Counted from the stretch's first letter, positions 1-7,490 are shown. The stretch: 15,699 nt of DNA from Microcaldota archaeon (GCA_027365215.1 DAHXNT010000008.1:1-15699); one strand, 5' to 3'. Numbers and translations are program-made. The notes: generated by a model not told the origin, from the sequence alone.

Positions 1-703
1 TTATGCTCCCATCTATCTCGCGCGCCTTAACCACCGCATCGACCCACTTGTCCAGGCGCTTCTCCTTTATAAGCCTGCCTGCGAATATGACATCCGCCAC
101 CTTGTTCTTCGCCGCAAGCGCTGCCCTTATCGTGTCGTTGTTGAGCACCGGAGAGAATATTATGGACTTTCCGTGCTTCCGCGTGAAGGCCTCCAGCCTG
201 TTTCTGGTATCCAAGGAGATCGCTATGTAGAGATCGGCGCTTCGCACCCATACTCTTGAGAATAGGTAAGCAATGCTCCCCGCCAACGGGCCGATGTATT
301 TCTTCCAGTAATCCCTGTCCCATACCTCTGCGACCTTTATCACGAGCTTGCAGCCTGTTGCCCTGCAGAAGAGCCATGCAACTGGTATGTGAAGGTAAGG
401 GAACTGATCTATGATAAGCACGTCGAACCTGTAGCTGAAAAGATGCCACATCGACAGCGCGAAGAGCATGCTCTTCCTTATCGACCTGCGGCCGTGCCTG
501 TATGCGGTCTCTATTGATGAGCTGAAATATGCATGATAATGCACATTGTCCTTCACGAACTCCTTTTCCATTCCTGGCCAACGGAGCGTGAAGAAGTGCA
601 CCTCGTTGGCCTTGGCGAGCTCCATGCTCTCCTCATTCATTATCTTCTCTATGCCCCCCTTGTGCCATGGGAAGGGAAGGTCATACGCGAAAGCTATCTT
701 CAT
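1..703 (-). CDS. GT4-family glycosyltransferase, 3' end cut by window edge
   Basis: The minus strand reads without a stop from an ATG at 703 to the left edge (234 codons); the C-terminal part lies outside. The protein begins MKIAFAYDLPFPWHKGGIEK, the N-terminal Rossmann start of GT4 enzymes with the glycine-rich GGIE that contacts the nucleotide-sugar. Residues about 205-225 contain VIFAGRLIKEKRLDKWVDA, matching the GT4 start of the second Rossmann domain (GRL..EK....DA). GT4 enzymes are retaining transferases that usually add a sugar from a nucleotide donor to a lipid-linked or surface glycan at the cytoplasmic face of the membrane. It is divergent from a broken GT2 gene and in the same window as AglB and the S-layer gene, so a role in the N-glycan or another surface glycan is a reasonable inference. 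The sugar and acceptor cannot be read from the sequence. The family call is firm. Confidence 0.85.
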   Translation of the reverse strand, partial: MKIAFAYDLPFPWHKGGIEKIMNEESMELAKANEVHFFTLRWPGMEKEFVKDNVHYHAYFSSSIETAYRHGRRSIRKSMLFALSMWHLFSYRFDVLIIDQFPYLHIPVAWLFCRATGCKLVIKVAEVWDRDYWKKYIGPLAGSIAYLFSRVWVRSADLYIAISLDTRNRLEAFTRKHGKSIIFSPVLNNDTIRAALAAKNKVADVIFAGRLIKEKRLDKWVDAVVKAREIDGSI

Positions 704-761
704 CTAATCCACTATGTCTACAATTGGAAGAACTGATGCTTATCATTGTGAATCAAGCCTC

Positions 762-770
762 TTAAATATT
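762..770 (-). promoter_or_regulatory. TATA box for the GT4 gene
   Basis: On the minus strand this reads aatatttaa-like AT-rich sequence about 60 nt upstream of the ATG at 703, in a 115-bp divergent spacer. An archaeal start site some 25 nt downstream would leave a leader of about 35 nt. The call rests on sequence match and position only. Confidence 0.45.
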
Positions 771-773
771 GCC

Positions 774-781
774 TTATATAA
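774..781 (+). promoter_or_regulatory. TATA box for the GT2 pseudogene
   Basis: The sequence ttatataa lies 38 nt upstream of the ATG at 819. The expected start site is near 803. A GGTG ribosome binding site follows at 810-813, 5 nt before the ATG. Both signals look intact although the reading frame behind them is broken. Confidence 0.55.
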
Positions 782-818
782 GTGATTAGGAGCGCTTCAA
801 ATTCTGGTTGGTGCCTTT

Positions 819-1713
819 ATGAGTACATAGATCAGCATAGTCATACCGACCATAGAGGAGAATTCCGTATTCGGCCTGATACGGACATTGCGGAGCATGT
901 TCCATAATCTGAGATAATAATAGTTGACAAGAGCGGCGATGCGTACTACAGGAGGCTCAAGGAGACCGGATGCACGGTCATAAGGCAGAAGGATAAGGGA
1001 GTAGAGAGCGCGATAATGCAGGGGCTCAGGGCCGCCCATGGATCCATATTGGCGAGCATAGACGCTGATGGAACGCATGGGGTTGAGGGCATACGCGAAG
1101 GCATCAGAATCATTAAGAGCGGCAAGGCGGACCTAGTCCTGGGCAACAGGCTGGGCAAGATGGGGGCCGGGGACATGCCCGCATATATACGGCTGGGCAA
1201 CAGGGCGATATCAGGGATATACAGCAAGGCCTTCAGGAGCAAGATACACGATGTGCTCACCGGCCTGTTCGTCATGAGCAGGAAGGCGTTCGAGTCTATA
1301 AGGGATGTGGAGCCGTATAGGGCTGGTATAGCGTTCTTCGCGATAGAGCTGTCGAACAGGGGCTATAAGGTAGGGGAGATACCCATAAGGTACGGCAGGA
1401 GGGAGCAGGGCAGGTCCAAGCTCTCAAAGTCAAAGCTTCTCTACGGGCCGGGGTAGCTGGGCATATAGTGAGGAGGACGCGCGACTATTCCCCATTGCTG
1501 ATATTCGGGGTTATAGGAGCATTGCTCATATTGATAGGCCTGGTCATAGGCTCTTTTGTGATAGCCAACTATCTGCAGACCGGCACCTTTTTGACCGAGA
1601 TTGGCCGCGCGTTGATAGCGTTCATGCTTGTTACTGTAGGGTTCCTTTCGGTAATCGCAGGTCTAATCCTTGATTTGCTGCTACAGATAGCAAGGAGGAT
1701 AGAACAGCACTGA
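819..1713 (+). pseudogene. GT2 dolichol-phosphate-mannose-synthase-like glycosyltransferase, broken
   Basis: All parts of one GT2 enzyme are present in order but in three frames. The ATG at 819, behind a GGTG ribosome binding site, reads MST, then TAG (828-830), then ISIVIPTIEENSVFGL, the GT2 nucleotide-binding start. This frame ends near 910. The next frame continues with EIIIVDKSGD, GCTVIRQKDKGVESAI, the DXD motif ASIDADGTH (about 1052-1078), the acceptor region IHDVLTGLFVMSR and IPIRYGRREQGRSKLS, and stops at 1454-1456. The last frame picks up near 1444 with VAGHIVRRTRDYSPLLIFG and two membrane segments, ending at 1713. Both shifts are what a single lost base would give. Intact, the protein would have about 298 residues, normal for short archaeal DPM-synthase-like proteins that load a sugar onto dolichol phosphate. 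Sequence error is the main alternative, but it would need three events in one gene while neighbouring genes have none. Confidence 0.8.
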
Positions 1714-1736
1714 ATAGTGCCGCTTCATATAAAACC

Positions 1737-1774
1737 CGCTGCACGCATTGAACTAAGCCGGCAACGAGGCAGCG
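1737..1774 (+). other. Inverted repeat in the convergent spacer
   Basis: CGCTGC at 1737-1742 is matched by GCAGCG at 1769-1774, with a shorter TTG/CAA pairing inside. It lies 24 nt past the stop of the broken GT2 gene and before the convergent membrane-protein gene ending at 1876. It could be a transcript end. No U-tract follows, so the call is weak. The rest of the 162-bp spacer shows nothing recognisable. Confidence 0.25.
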
Positions 1775-1875
1775 ATATAAAGATTGCAAGAGCGCGCTGT
1801 AAAACATTATTTCAGAGAATACTGCTTTTATAGACAAGGATATGGATCCGAAATTCCTAGAAGAGGGGCGGAGAA

Positions 1876-2934
1876 CTAGGAAGCGTTAAGGGCTGCAAGC
1901 CTACCCTCGAGTTCGGCAGAGTTCACCATCCATGCATAGCTCTTAGTGAGGAACGTCATGCCGTTTACCATGCTGGAGGTCCCAGTGGCCTCATATGGAG
2001 CAGAATAATCCGGCGTTTTGACGGTCTTGTATCCATATATGAGACCGTAGTACCTTATGCTGTAACTTATTCTTACGCTTGTCAGGTTGTCGTATAGCAG
2101 TGCCATGTAGCTGCAGCTATAATTGGGCACCGTCACGCTTGACACTCCTGTGGTTCCATCCGAATACGCCGAAGAAGCCGCATACTCCTTGAATATGCCT
2201 GCATATTTCGAGAAGGGATAGCCCGCGGATTTGTTGATGGCATTGCTCAATGCGCTCTGATTTCTGAAAAGGAACGCCTGAACGGGGGTGCCTGACTCTA
2301 TAGATACGTTTGCCACCGCATTCGTGCCGCTGGTGCACAGGTCTACAACATACTGGTACGGCGGCGGGTCCGAAATCAACAAGAACGACGAATTTGTCGT
2401 TGTATTCCCATAATATGCGGCGTAAACCACCCTGCTGTTCTGCGGGAAATGCAGTGGCCCTGAAGGCCACACTGGCGCCGCCATCAGCAGCAAAGCAACT
2501 ATCAAGGGTGCGTATCTTAACCCTTTTTTGCTAAACCTTGCGGAAATGCGCTCCCCTATCGATGAAACACGCCTCTTGATTTCAGCGTTGTACACCAAGG
2601 CGTCAATCAGCAAGCCGATGACTGCGCTTATCAGCAAATAGTACCCTATTATGGAAAGATTCAGCCAGACAAACTGCTGCAGTGCTGCATTCGTCATGTA
2701 CATTATGGCGCTTACCACTATGAACGCCATAGATACCAGTACAGCGGGACTTATCCATTTGGCGTGCATGCCCAGCAAGACGCCGAAAATCAGGAAAAAT
2801 ATGAACGAATAGAGTATGAACGGCGAACTGTTCAGGAACACGAAGTCCAACATGAACGCGGTTAGAAGCGCAACGTATACCAGCGCTGTCAGTATCCATA
2901 GCGCGCCTCCGCCATGGGCTTTTCGTCCGGCCAT
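1876..2934 (-). CDS. Five-TM membrane protein with large glycosylatable outer domain, unknown function
   Basis: A protein of 352 residues that I do not recognise. Hydrophobic segments are at about 12-33, 37-56, 61-82, 92-114 and 141-157. A basic stretch between segments 4 and 5 (IKRRVSSIGERISARFSKK) suggests that loop is cytoplasmic. The remaining 195 residues would then lie outside. They are rich in Tyr, Ser and Asn, carry at least eight N-x-S/T sequons (for example N177, N181, N209, N225, N234, N271, N283, N350) and have two cysteines (C200, C274) that could form a disulfide. The sequons fit modification by the AglB homologue in this window. The TATA box is 25 nt before the ATG, so the mRNA is probably leaderless. 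The gene is convergent with the GT2 pseudogene. A surface or envelope role is inference from topology only. Confidence 0.8.
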   Translation of the reverse strand: MAGRKAHGGGALWILTALVYVALLTAFMLDFVFLNSSPFILYSFIFFLIFGVLLGMHAKWISPAVLVSMAFIVVSAIMYMTNAALQQFVWLNLSIIGYYLLISAVIGLLIDALVYNAEIKRRVSSIGERISARFSKKGLRYAPLIVALLLMAAPVWPSGPLHFPQNSRVVYAAYYGNTTTNSSFLLISDPPPYQYVVDLCTSGTNAVANVSIESGTPVQAFLFRNQSALSNAINKSAGYPFSKYAGIFKEYAASSAYSDGTTGVSSVTVPNYSCSYMALLYDNLTSVRISYSIRYYGLIYGYKTVKTPDYSAPYEATGTSSMVNGMTFLTKSYAWMVNSAELEGRLAALNAS

Positions 2935-2954
2935 GCAGTAAAAGAGGTAACAAT

Positions 2955-2963
2955 TTTAATATA
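2955..2963 (-). promoter_or_regulatory. TATA box for the five-TM membrane protein
   Basis: The minus strand reads tatattaaa, centred about 25 nt upstream of the ATG at 2934. This spacing would place the start site at or next to the start codon, as in archaeal leaderless mRNAs. Confidence 0.5.
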
Positions 2964-3105
2964 CCTGCCTCTTTCCATGGGCCATGTGCGCCTGCAAGAG
3001 AGCGAAAGCTGCCCAATATGCAGTAGCCATGAGCAGTTTGCCCTTGCTTCCTCCCGCTTCTTCAAATGGTATGCGAGCCGCGATTCGACCACCGTTTCAG
3101 CAACC

Positions 3106-3113
3106 TTTATATA
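3106..3113 (+). promoter_or_regulatory. TATA box for the coiled-coil/orphan gene pair
   Basis: The sequence tttatata lies 66 nt before the ATG at 3172, preceded by purine/cytosine bases that could serve as a BRE. The expected start site is near 3137. It is the only clear promoter upstream of the two genes that follow. Confidence 0.5.
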
Positions 3114-3171
3114 TTTGATAAAGCTTCGTTGTATACGGTTGTACGCACTGGCGTGAAACTAGCGGATTTCT

Positions 3172-3579
3172 ATGGTTTCTATATTAAAGAGGAAGCAGGA
3201 GGCTGCAGCGGAGCTGGACAGGGCAGAGGTGAAGGATACCCTGGACGGCATATCCCAAAGCCTGCAGTCCTTCCATGCATACGTGAGCATAGACCAGATC
3301 ACGAAGGAAAGGGTAGACGAACTGGAGAACGGCATCAGCAGGCTGACTGGCGAAATGGCCAAGAATTCTTATACCAATGAAATGCTCCGTGGCGACCTGC
3401 TCAGCGTAAGGAAGGAGTTAGCCGAGATAATGGGAGAGTGCATGGAGAAGAAGGGCATTGCATACAGGTACGTCATGGGTGTGCACAACGAGGCGCAGAA
3501 TCCGTATACGCAGCCCGTGTCCGAGCTCCGCGAGAGCGTAGACGCGATAGGCAGGCTCTTGGCCGCGAAGAAGAGATAA
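3172..3579 (+). CDS. Small coiled-coil protein, unknown function
   Basis: A charged, alpha-helical protein of 135 residues with no signal peptide or membrane segment, so probably cytoplasmic. Heptad-like spacing of hydrophobics runs through LDGISQSLQSFHAYV, RVDELENGISRLTGEM and LRGDLLSVRKELAEIM (about residues 24-90). A second helical stretch is at 115-133 (VSELRESVDAIGRLLAAKK). I do not recognise the family. The next gene starts 10 nt after the stop, so the two are likely co-transcribed and may work together. The start is the first ATG after the TATA box; no clear Shine-Dalgarno sequence is seen. Confidence 0.65.
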   Translation: MVSILKRKQEAAAELDRAEVKDTLDGISQSLQSFHAYVSIDQITKERVDELENGISRLTGEMAKNSYTNEMLRGDLLSVRKELAEIMGECMEKKGIAYRYVMGVHNEAQNPYTQPVSELRESVDAIGRLLAAKKR

Positions 3580-3589
3580 CCATACGCAG

Positions 3590-4579
3590 GTGCATGCCTT
3601 GCCCCTTACCACTGTTTCTGGCAGCCTAGACATAGATACAAACGACAGAAGGCTCAGATCAGCGATGACCGATTCCTTTGAAAGGACCGCGCAGGGCAAG
3701 GTGGGCCTTGATTCGCTGTACGACGAGTTCAAGCTGCTCCGCAGCAAGGCGTGGACCGCCGGCCCATCGAAGAGGGAGCGCGACCCGCACCTTTGCATAT
3801 CATACCAGGGTAAGAGGATATCATTCGAGTTCTCCACCGAGAACTTCAAGTACTCTAACGATAAGCTTGCCTCGTTCGCGATGTACGACAGCACTGATAA
3901 GCACTCTAATGAGACGTACAGCAATGCGACCATAGAAGACATATCAGGGCTGAAAGGGATAGACAGCGTGCTGGTGGTGTCAGGAGGCCTCACGCAGCAG
4001 CTTCTTAAGGTCGGAGTCCTTCAGGAAAACAACGACATACGCAGCGTTACCCTGGTTGACCAATCTGAAAAGCAGCTTATATACAACATGCTTCAGCTTA
4101 TTGCCTATGATGCGATGCCCGAGCGGTTCAGCGCCGCATGGCACGTTTCCGGAGCCGAAAGGGGCAGCATCAGGGTCGAAGAAGGCACCACATTCCGCCT
4201 GGCAGAGTCCTCAATAATCGATGCGGTTGCAGATGCGGGAAGCGGCAGGTACTTCATAGACTCCTCGAACATATACAACATGATACTCTGGGTGGTAAAC
4301 GGCACCTCTGCGAGGCATTCGGCACCGCAGAAGTGCGAGATCGACTCATGGTGGGAGGACTGGTGGCCTAGCGGCTATCAGTTCCTGCAGACCTTGGCCG
4401 GCAACCCGAACATAGCGAGCGGCAGCGTATACATGGCCGCATCCGTGGGCTCCAGCAGGGCTATAATACAGGAGAAGCGGCAGGAGAAGCGCGGATCCAG
4501 GATGCTGGAGTACTCGTACTGCGACGGTACGGAGCACCACAGAACATGCGTCCATCCGAGCATATCGCTGAGGAAATAG
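3590..4579 (+). CDS. Orphan protein with a possible SAM-binding Rossmann core
   Basis: A protein of 329 residues if the GTG at 3590 is used; an ATG at 3665 (residue 26) is the alternative. Residues 124-139 read IDSVLVVSGGLTQQLL and 152-163 read SVTLVDQSEKQL, laid out like motif I (strand plus glycine-rich turn) and motif II (acidic D157 after a beta strand) of class I methyltransferase folds. Residues 219-232 (GRYFIDSSNIYNMI) resemble the later strand and SN motif of some SAM-dependent aminocarboxypropyl or methyl transferases. The C-terminal third has an unusual Trp-rich stretch (SWWEDWWPSGY, 253-263). No methyltransferase subfamily is clearly matched, so the reaction is unknown. It lies 10 nt after the coiled-coil gene. 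Confidence 0.6.
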   Translation: MHALPLTTVSGSLDIDTNDRRLRSAMTDSFERTAQGKVGLDSLYDEFKLLRSKAWTAGPSKRERDPHLCISYQGKRISFEFSTENFKYSNDKLASFAMYDSTDKHSNETYSNATIEDISGLKGIDSVLVVSGGLTQQLLKVGVLQENNDIRSVTLVDQSEKQLIYNMLQLIAYDAMPERFSAAWHVSGAERGSIRVEEGTTFRLAESSIIDAVADAGSGRYFIDSSNIYNMILWVVNGTSARHSAPQKCEIDSWWEDWWPSGYQFLQTLAGNPNIASGSVYMAASVGSSRAIIQEKRQEKRGSRMLEYSYCDGTEHHRTCVHPSISLRK

Positions 4580-4588
4580 GCAGGGATA

Positions 4589-4603
4589 GCCGCCTCACGC
4601 GGC
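4589..4603 (+). other. Short hairpin just after the orphan gene
   Basis: GCCGC, loop CTCAC, GCGGC begins 10 nt after the stop codon of the preceding gene. It may mark or protect the mRNA 3' end. It has no U-tract, so it is not a classical terminator. Confidence 0.3.
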
Positions 4604-4634
4604 ATGTGAAAACGCCTAACTTGTATACGGACCA

Positions 4635-4680
4635 ATATCCAAACTATATTCAAACGATATCCAAACCGATATACAATCCA
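4635..4680 (+). repeat. Four tandem 11-12 bp direct repeats
   Basis: Four units follow each other: ATATCCAAACT (4635-4645), ATATTCAAACG (4646-4656), ATATCCAAACCG (4657-4668) and the more diverged ATATACAATCCA (4669-4680). The period is close to one DNA turn, so a protein could bind all copies on one face of the helix. The array is in a 180-bp spacer about 80-125 bp upstream of the nuclease gene. A regulator site is inference; random AT-rich drift is possible but the phase is regular. Confidence 0.6.
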
Positions 4681-4759
4681 GATAGCGTTTTAATTGTGTG
4701 TGTGCCTAATATCATCAGTGATGAGCGAGGTAATCGCTGAGCCTCTTTGGCTGTGACGA

Positions 4760-5659
4760 ATGGTAGGCGGGCTGATAAATTTGAGCGTCCTCTCTAAACT
4801 AAAGATGTACGGCATACGCGTGACCGACATCGCTTCCCAGTACTGGTGCGAGAAGCAGATGGAGCTGCGGCACCTCTATGTCGAGAAGGTGAAGAGGACC
4901 GAGGAGATGAAGAGCGGCGAGATGCTTCACCAGGAGCTCGAGGAGGAGGCCAATATAGAGATAGAGCTCGAGCCAAAGGGCTACGCCGACTACATCTACA
5001 AGACCCTCTATATGGGCTACCTTGGCATGACGAACCTACCCAACAACAAGCATACCAGGGAGGTACAGGTGTACGGCTCTCTCGGCGCCTTCAGGCTCTC
5101 GGGAAAGATAGACGAGATAAGGCTGAAGGACAACGAGCTCTACATATACGAGGACAAGACCAGGCAGAAGGACGAGCTGCCCAACGATTCGCAGAAGCGC
5201 ACGCACATCGTGCAGCTGCTCATCTACAGGAAGATGATTGACGACATAAGGAGCGGCGCTTACAGCGCGGAGCGCTTCACCCGGGACTATTCGACCAAGA
5301 GCCTGCGCATGACACCCGAGTTCGTGAGGCAGTTCGAAGTGCTTGGCATAGACGGGGGCATGCAGACGATAGACTCCATTGCCGATAAGTTCTTCGACTC
5401 CATAAGCTCTGTGAAGGGAGTCAGCGACACACTCCAGGTTCGCTACATAAACCAGTTCAACAGGAAGGAGATAGGCACGTACAAGTTCACGTACGACGAG
5501 AAGGAGGTGCAGAACGTAAGTGATTTCGTGCTCAAGTACTGGACCGGCGCCAGGGAGGCGCTGCCTGTGCCTTCCGAAGAGAAGTGGAAGTGCAGGTACT
5601 GCTCCTTCTTCGGCAAGGAGTGCAAGGTCTGGTGGCCGCAGAACGGGCTTCAAGGCTGA
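4760..5659 (+). CDS. EXO5/DEM1-like (Cas4-related) Fe-S PD-(D/E)XK nuclease
   Basis: A protein of 299 residues with the layout of the EXO5/Cas4 group of RecB-like nucleases. The N-terminal Cys is in SQYWCEKQMELR (C30), followed by H57. GKIDEI (115-120) provides the metal-binding acid D118. YEDKTR (130-135) provides the ExK-like pair D132/K133, and Q152 and Y156 form the QxxxY helix motif. The last three cysteines C278, C281 and C288 (CRYCSFFGKEC) would hold a 4Fe-4S cluster with C30. These enzymes degrade single-stranded DNA in replication or repair. No cas1 or cas2 is nearby and the length fits EXO5, so repair is more likely than CRISPR adaptation. The ATG at 4760 is used here; an ATG at 4805 is possible. 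A short in-frame reading frame lies directly upstream. The AlaRS gene follows after 37 nt. Confidence 0.85.
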   Translation: MVGGLINLSVLSKLKMYGIRVTDIASQYWCEKQMELRHLYVEKVKRTEEMKSGEMLHQELEEEANIEIELEPKGYADYIYKTLYMGYLGMTNLPNNKHTREVQVYGSLGAFRLSGKIDEIRLKDNELYIYEDKTRQKDELPNDSQKRTHIVQLLIYRKMIDDIRSGAYSAERFTRDYSTKSLRMTPEFVRQFEVLGIDGGMQTIDSIADKFFDSISSVKGVSDTLQVRYINQFNRKEIGTYKFTYDEKEVQNVSDFVLKYWTGAREALPVPSEEKWKCRYCSFFGKECKVWWPQNGLQG

Positions 5660-5696
5660 ATCTAAAAGACAAACAAATCAAACCAATGGTGCAAAC

Positions 5697-7490
5697 ATGA
5701 TTTCGAGTTCAGACCTGAAGAAGAGATTTATCACCTTCTTCCAGGAACACAATCACAAGCTGATCCAGAGTGCATCGCTGATCCCAGAGGACAATCCCAC
5801 TGCGCTTTTCATCATGGCCGGTATGCATCCGCTCGTACCATATCTTGGAGGGAAGCCGCATCCGGAAGGCCGGCGCATTCTCAGCGTCCAGAAATGCATA
5901 CGCACGGTTGACATCGATGAGGTAGGAGACCTGTGGCACCTCAGCTTCTTCGAGATGATGGGAAACTGGTCGCTCGGCGACTATTTCAAGAAGGAAGCCA
6001 TAGAGATGAGTTTCGAGTTTCTTACGAAGCGTATTGGAATACCTGTGGAAAGGCTGAGCGTCACGTGCTTCGCAGGTGACGAGGACGCGCCACGCGACGA
6101 GGAATCAGCGCGCACATGGGAAGTGCTCGGCATACCGAAAAGCAGGATCCACTTCCTGGGGAAAAAGGATAACTGGTGGGGCCCAGTGGAGCAGACAGGG
6201 CCATGCGGCCCTGACACAGAGATATTCTATCATGTCAAGGACATCCAGGAAAAGAGCACGGAGGAGTTCTTGGAGCTATCCAACAGCGGCCCGTTCTGCG
6301 AGATATGGAACGACGTGCTTATGCAGTACAACAAGACGAAGGACGGAACGTTCGAGGAGCTGGCCCAGAAGAACGTGGACACTGGCATGGGAGTGGAGCG
6401 CACGCTAGCAGCGCTCAATGGCTTTGACAGCGTATACGAATGTGACACGCTCGCGCCGATCCTGGACAAGGTGCTGTCTCTGTCCAGGCATGGGATTGAG
6501 AGGACTAACCGCAGCGCGCGCATAATCACCGACCACATCCGCGCCGCGGTGATGATACTCGGCGAGGACAAGCTGATCGTGCCGAGCAATGTCGAGCAGG
6601 GGTACATATTGCGCCGTTTCATCAGGAGGAGCATAAGGCATGCCCGGCTCCTGGGTATAAACGGGAAATTCTGCTCTGATGTGGCAAGGGTTGCCGTTGA
6701 CATAATGGGCGACTCGTATCCCGAGCTCAAGCGCAACAGCGCACGCATATTCGACGAGCTCGACAAGGAGGAAGACAAATTCTCAGTCGCGCTCGCAAAC
6801 GGCACTAAGCAGCTGGAAAGCATGCTCAACCGCCTGGGCGCGTCGGCCCAGAAAGAGCTTGGCGCAAAGGATGCGTTCGATCTGTTCCAGACATTCGGGT
6901 TCCCGCTTGAGATGACAGTGGAGATGTGCAAGGAGAAGGGGTTCAGCGTAGACGTAAACGGTTTTGAAACGCTAATGAGGGAGCACCAAGAGCTCTCGCG
7001 CAAGGGCGCCGAGAAGAAATTCAGGGGCGGCCTGGCGGACCACAGCGAGGAGACCACGAAGCTGCACACGGCGACGCACCTGCTCAACGAGGCGCTCAGG
7101 AAGGTCGTCGATCCATCGATACACCAGATGGGATCCAACATCACTGCAGAGAGGCTGAGGTTCGACTTCAACTACGACAAGAAGCTTACCGACGAGCAGA
7201 TAAAAAAGGTCGAGGACTGGGTGAACGGCGTCATAAAGGCAGGGGCCGACGTCTCGTTCCGCATAATGAGCGTAGACGAGGCGAACAAGCTCGGCGCCCA
7301 GGGCGTGTTCGAAGACAGGTATGAAAGCAAAGTCAAGGTCTATACGGTCGCGAAGGGCAGCACTGTCTATTCTATCGAGATCTGTGGAGGGCCACACGTG
7401 AAGAACACGCGGGAGCTCGGAACCTTCAAGATAATAAAGCAGGAGGCTGTCGCGGCCGGAGTCAGGCGAATCAAGGCAATCGTGGAATGA
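5697..7490 (+). CDS. alaS: Alanine--tRNA ligase, compact form lacking C-Ala
   Basis: It charges tRNA-Ala with alanine in the cytoplasm. The start is the ATG at 5697, with GGTG 6 nt upstream (5687-5690); reading further upstream would overlap the nuclease gene in another frame. The protein has 597 residues. Class II motif 2 is FFEMMGNWSLGDYF (84-97) and motif 3 is GMGVER (230-235). The tRNA-recognition region follows (about 250-440). The editing domain has intact zinc/active-site residues: HTATH (H457, H461) and CGGPH (C563, H567). The protein stops right after the editing domain at GVRRIKAIVE, so the oligomerisation and DHHA1 (C-Ala) region of typical 850-900-residue enzymes is absent. Text such as FIMAGMHPLVPYL and QKCIRTVDIDEVGD recalls bacterial, especially CPR, short AlaRS rather than the archaeal type. 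No separate C-Ala gene is in this window. Confidence 0.95.
   Translation: MISSSDLKKRFITFFQEHNHKLIQSASLIPEDNPTALFIMAGMHPLVPYLGGKPHPEGRRILSVQKCIRTVDIDEVGDLWHLSFFEMMGNWSLGDYFKKEAIEMSFEFLTKRIGIPVERLSVTCFAGDEDAPRDEESARTWEVLGIPKSRIHFLGKKDNWWGPVEQTGPCGPDTEIFYHVKDIQEKSTEEFLELSNSGPFCEIWNDVLMQYNKTKDGTFEELAQKNVDTGMGVERTLAALNGFDSVYECDTLAPILDKVLSLSRHGIERTNRSARIITDHIRAAVMILGEDKLIVPSNVEQGYILRRFIRRSIRHARLLGINGKFCSDVARVAVDIMGDSYPELKRNSARIFDELDKEEDKFSVALANGTKQLESMLNRLGASAQKELGAKDAFDLFQTFGFPLEMTVEMCKEKGFSVDVNGFETLMREHQELSRKGAEKKFRGGLADHSEETTKLHTATHLLNEALRKVVDPSIHQMGSNITAERLRFDFNYDKKLTDEQIKKVEDWVNGVIKAGADVSFRIMSVDEANKLGAQGVFEDRYESKVKVYTVAKGSTVYSIEICGGPHVKNTRELGTFKIIKQEAVAAGVRRIKAIVE

Noticed and set aside
27..581. 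Minus-strand frame of 184 codons at the left end
   Set aside because: It is a shadow of the GT4 gene, which reads in another frame on the same strand with clear family motifs.
819..1713. Programmed frameshifting or stop-codon read-through in the GT2 gene
   Set aside because: Two shifts plus an early TAG would be required, with no slippery sequence or stimulating structure evident. Gene decay or sequence error is simpler.
1842..1889. Mini-ORF MDPKFLEEGRRTRKR behind a TTTATA sequence
   Set aside because: Fifteen residues only, and its end overlaps the stop region of the convergent membrane-protein gene. No support as a gene.
2977..3156. Plus-strand frame of 59 codons with a CPIC motif (MGHVRLQESESCPIC...)
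   Set aside because: It has only one Cys pair, no promoter or ribosome binding site, and it contains the TATA box of the next gene. Probably chance.
4635..4680. Short tandem repeats as a CRISPR array
   Set aside because: Units are 11-12 bp and directly adjacent, without spacers or full-length repeats.
5520..5696. Upstream extension of the alaS frame
   Set aside because: It overlaps the nuclease C-terminus in another frame and its Arg/Ser-rich text is not AlaRS-like. The ATG at 5697 has a GGTG site and begins at the family N-terminus.
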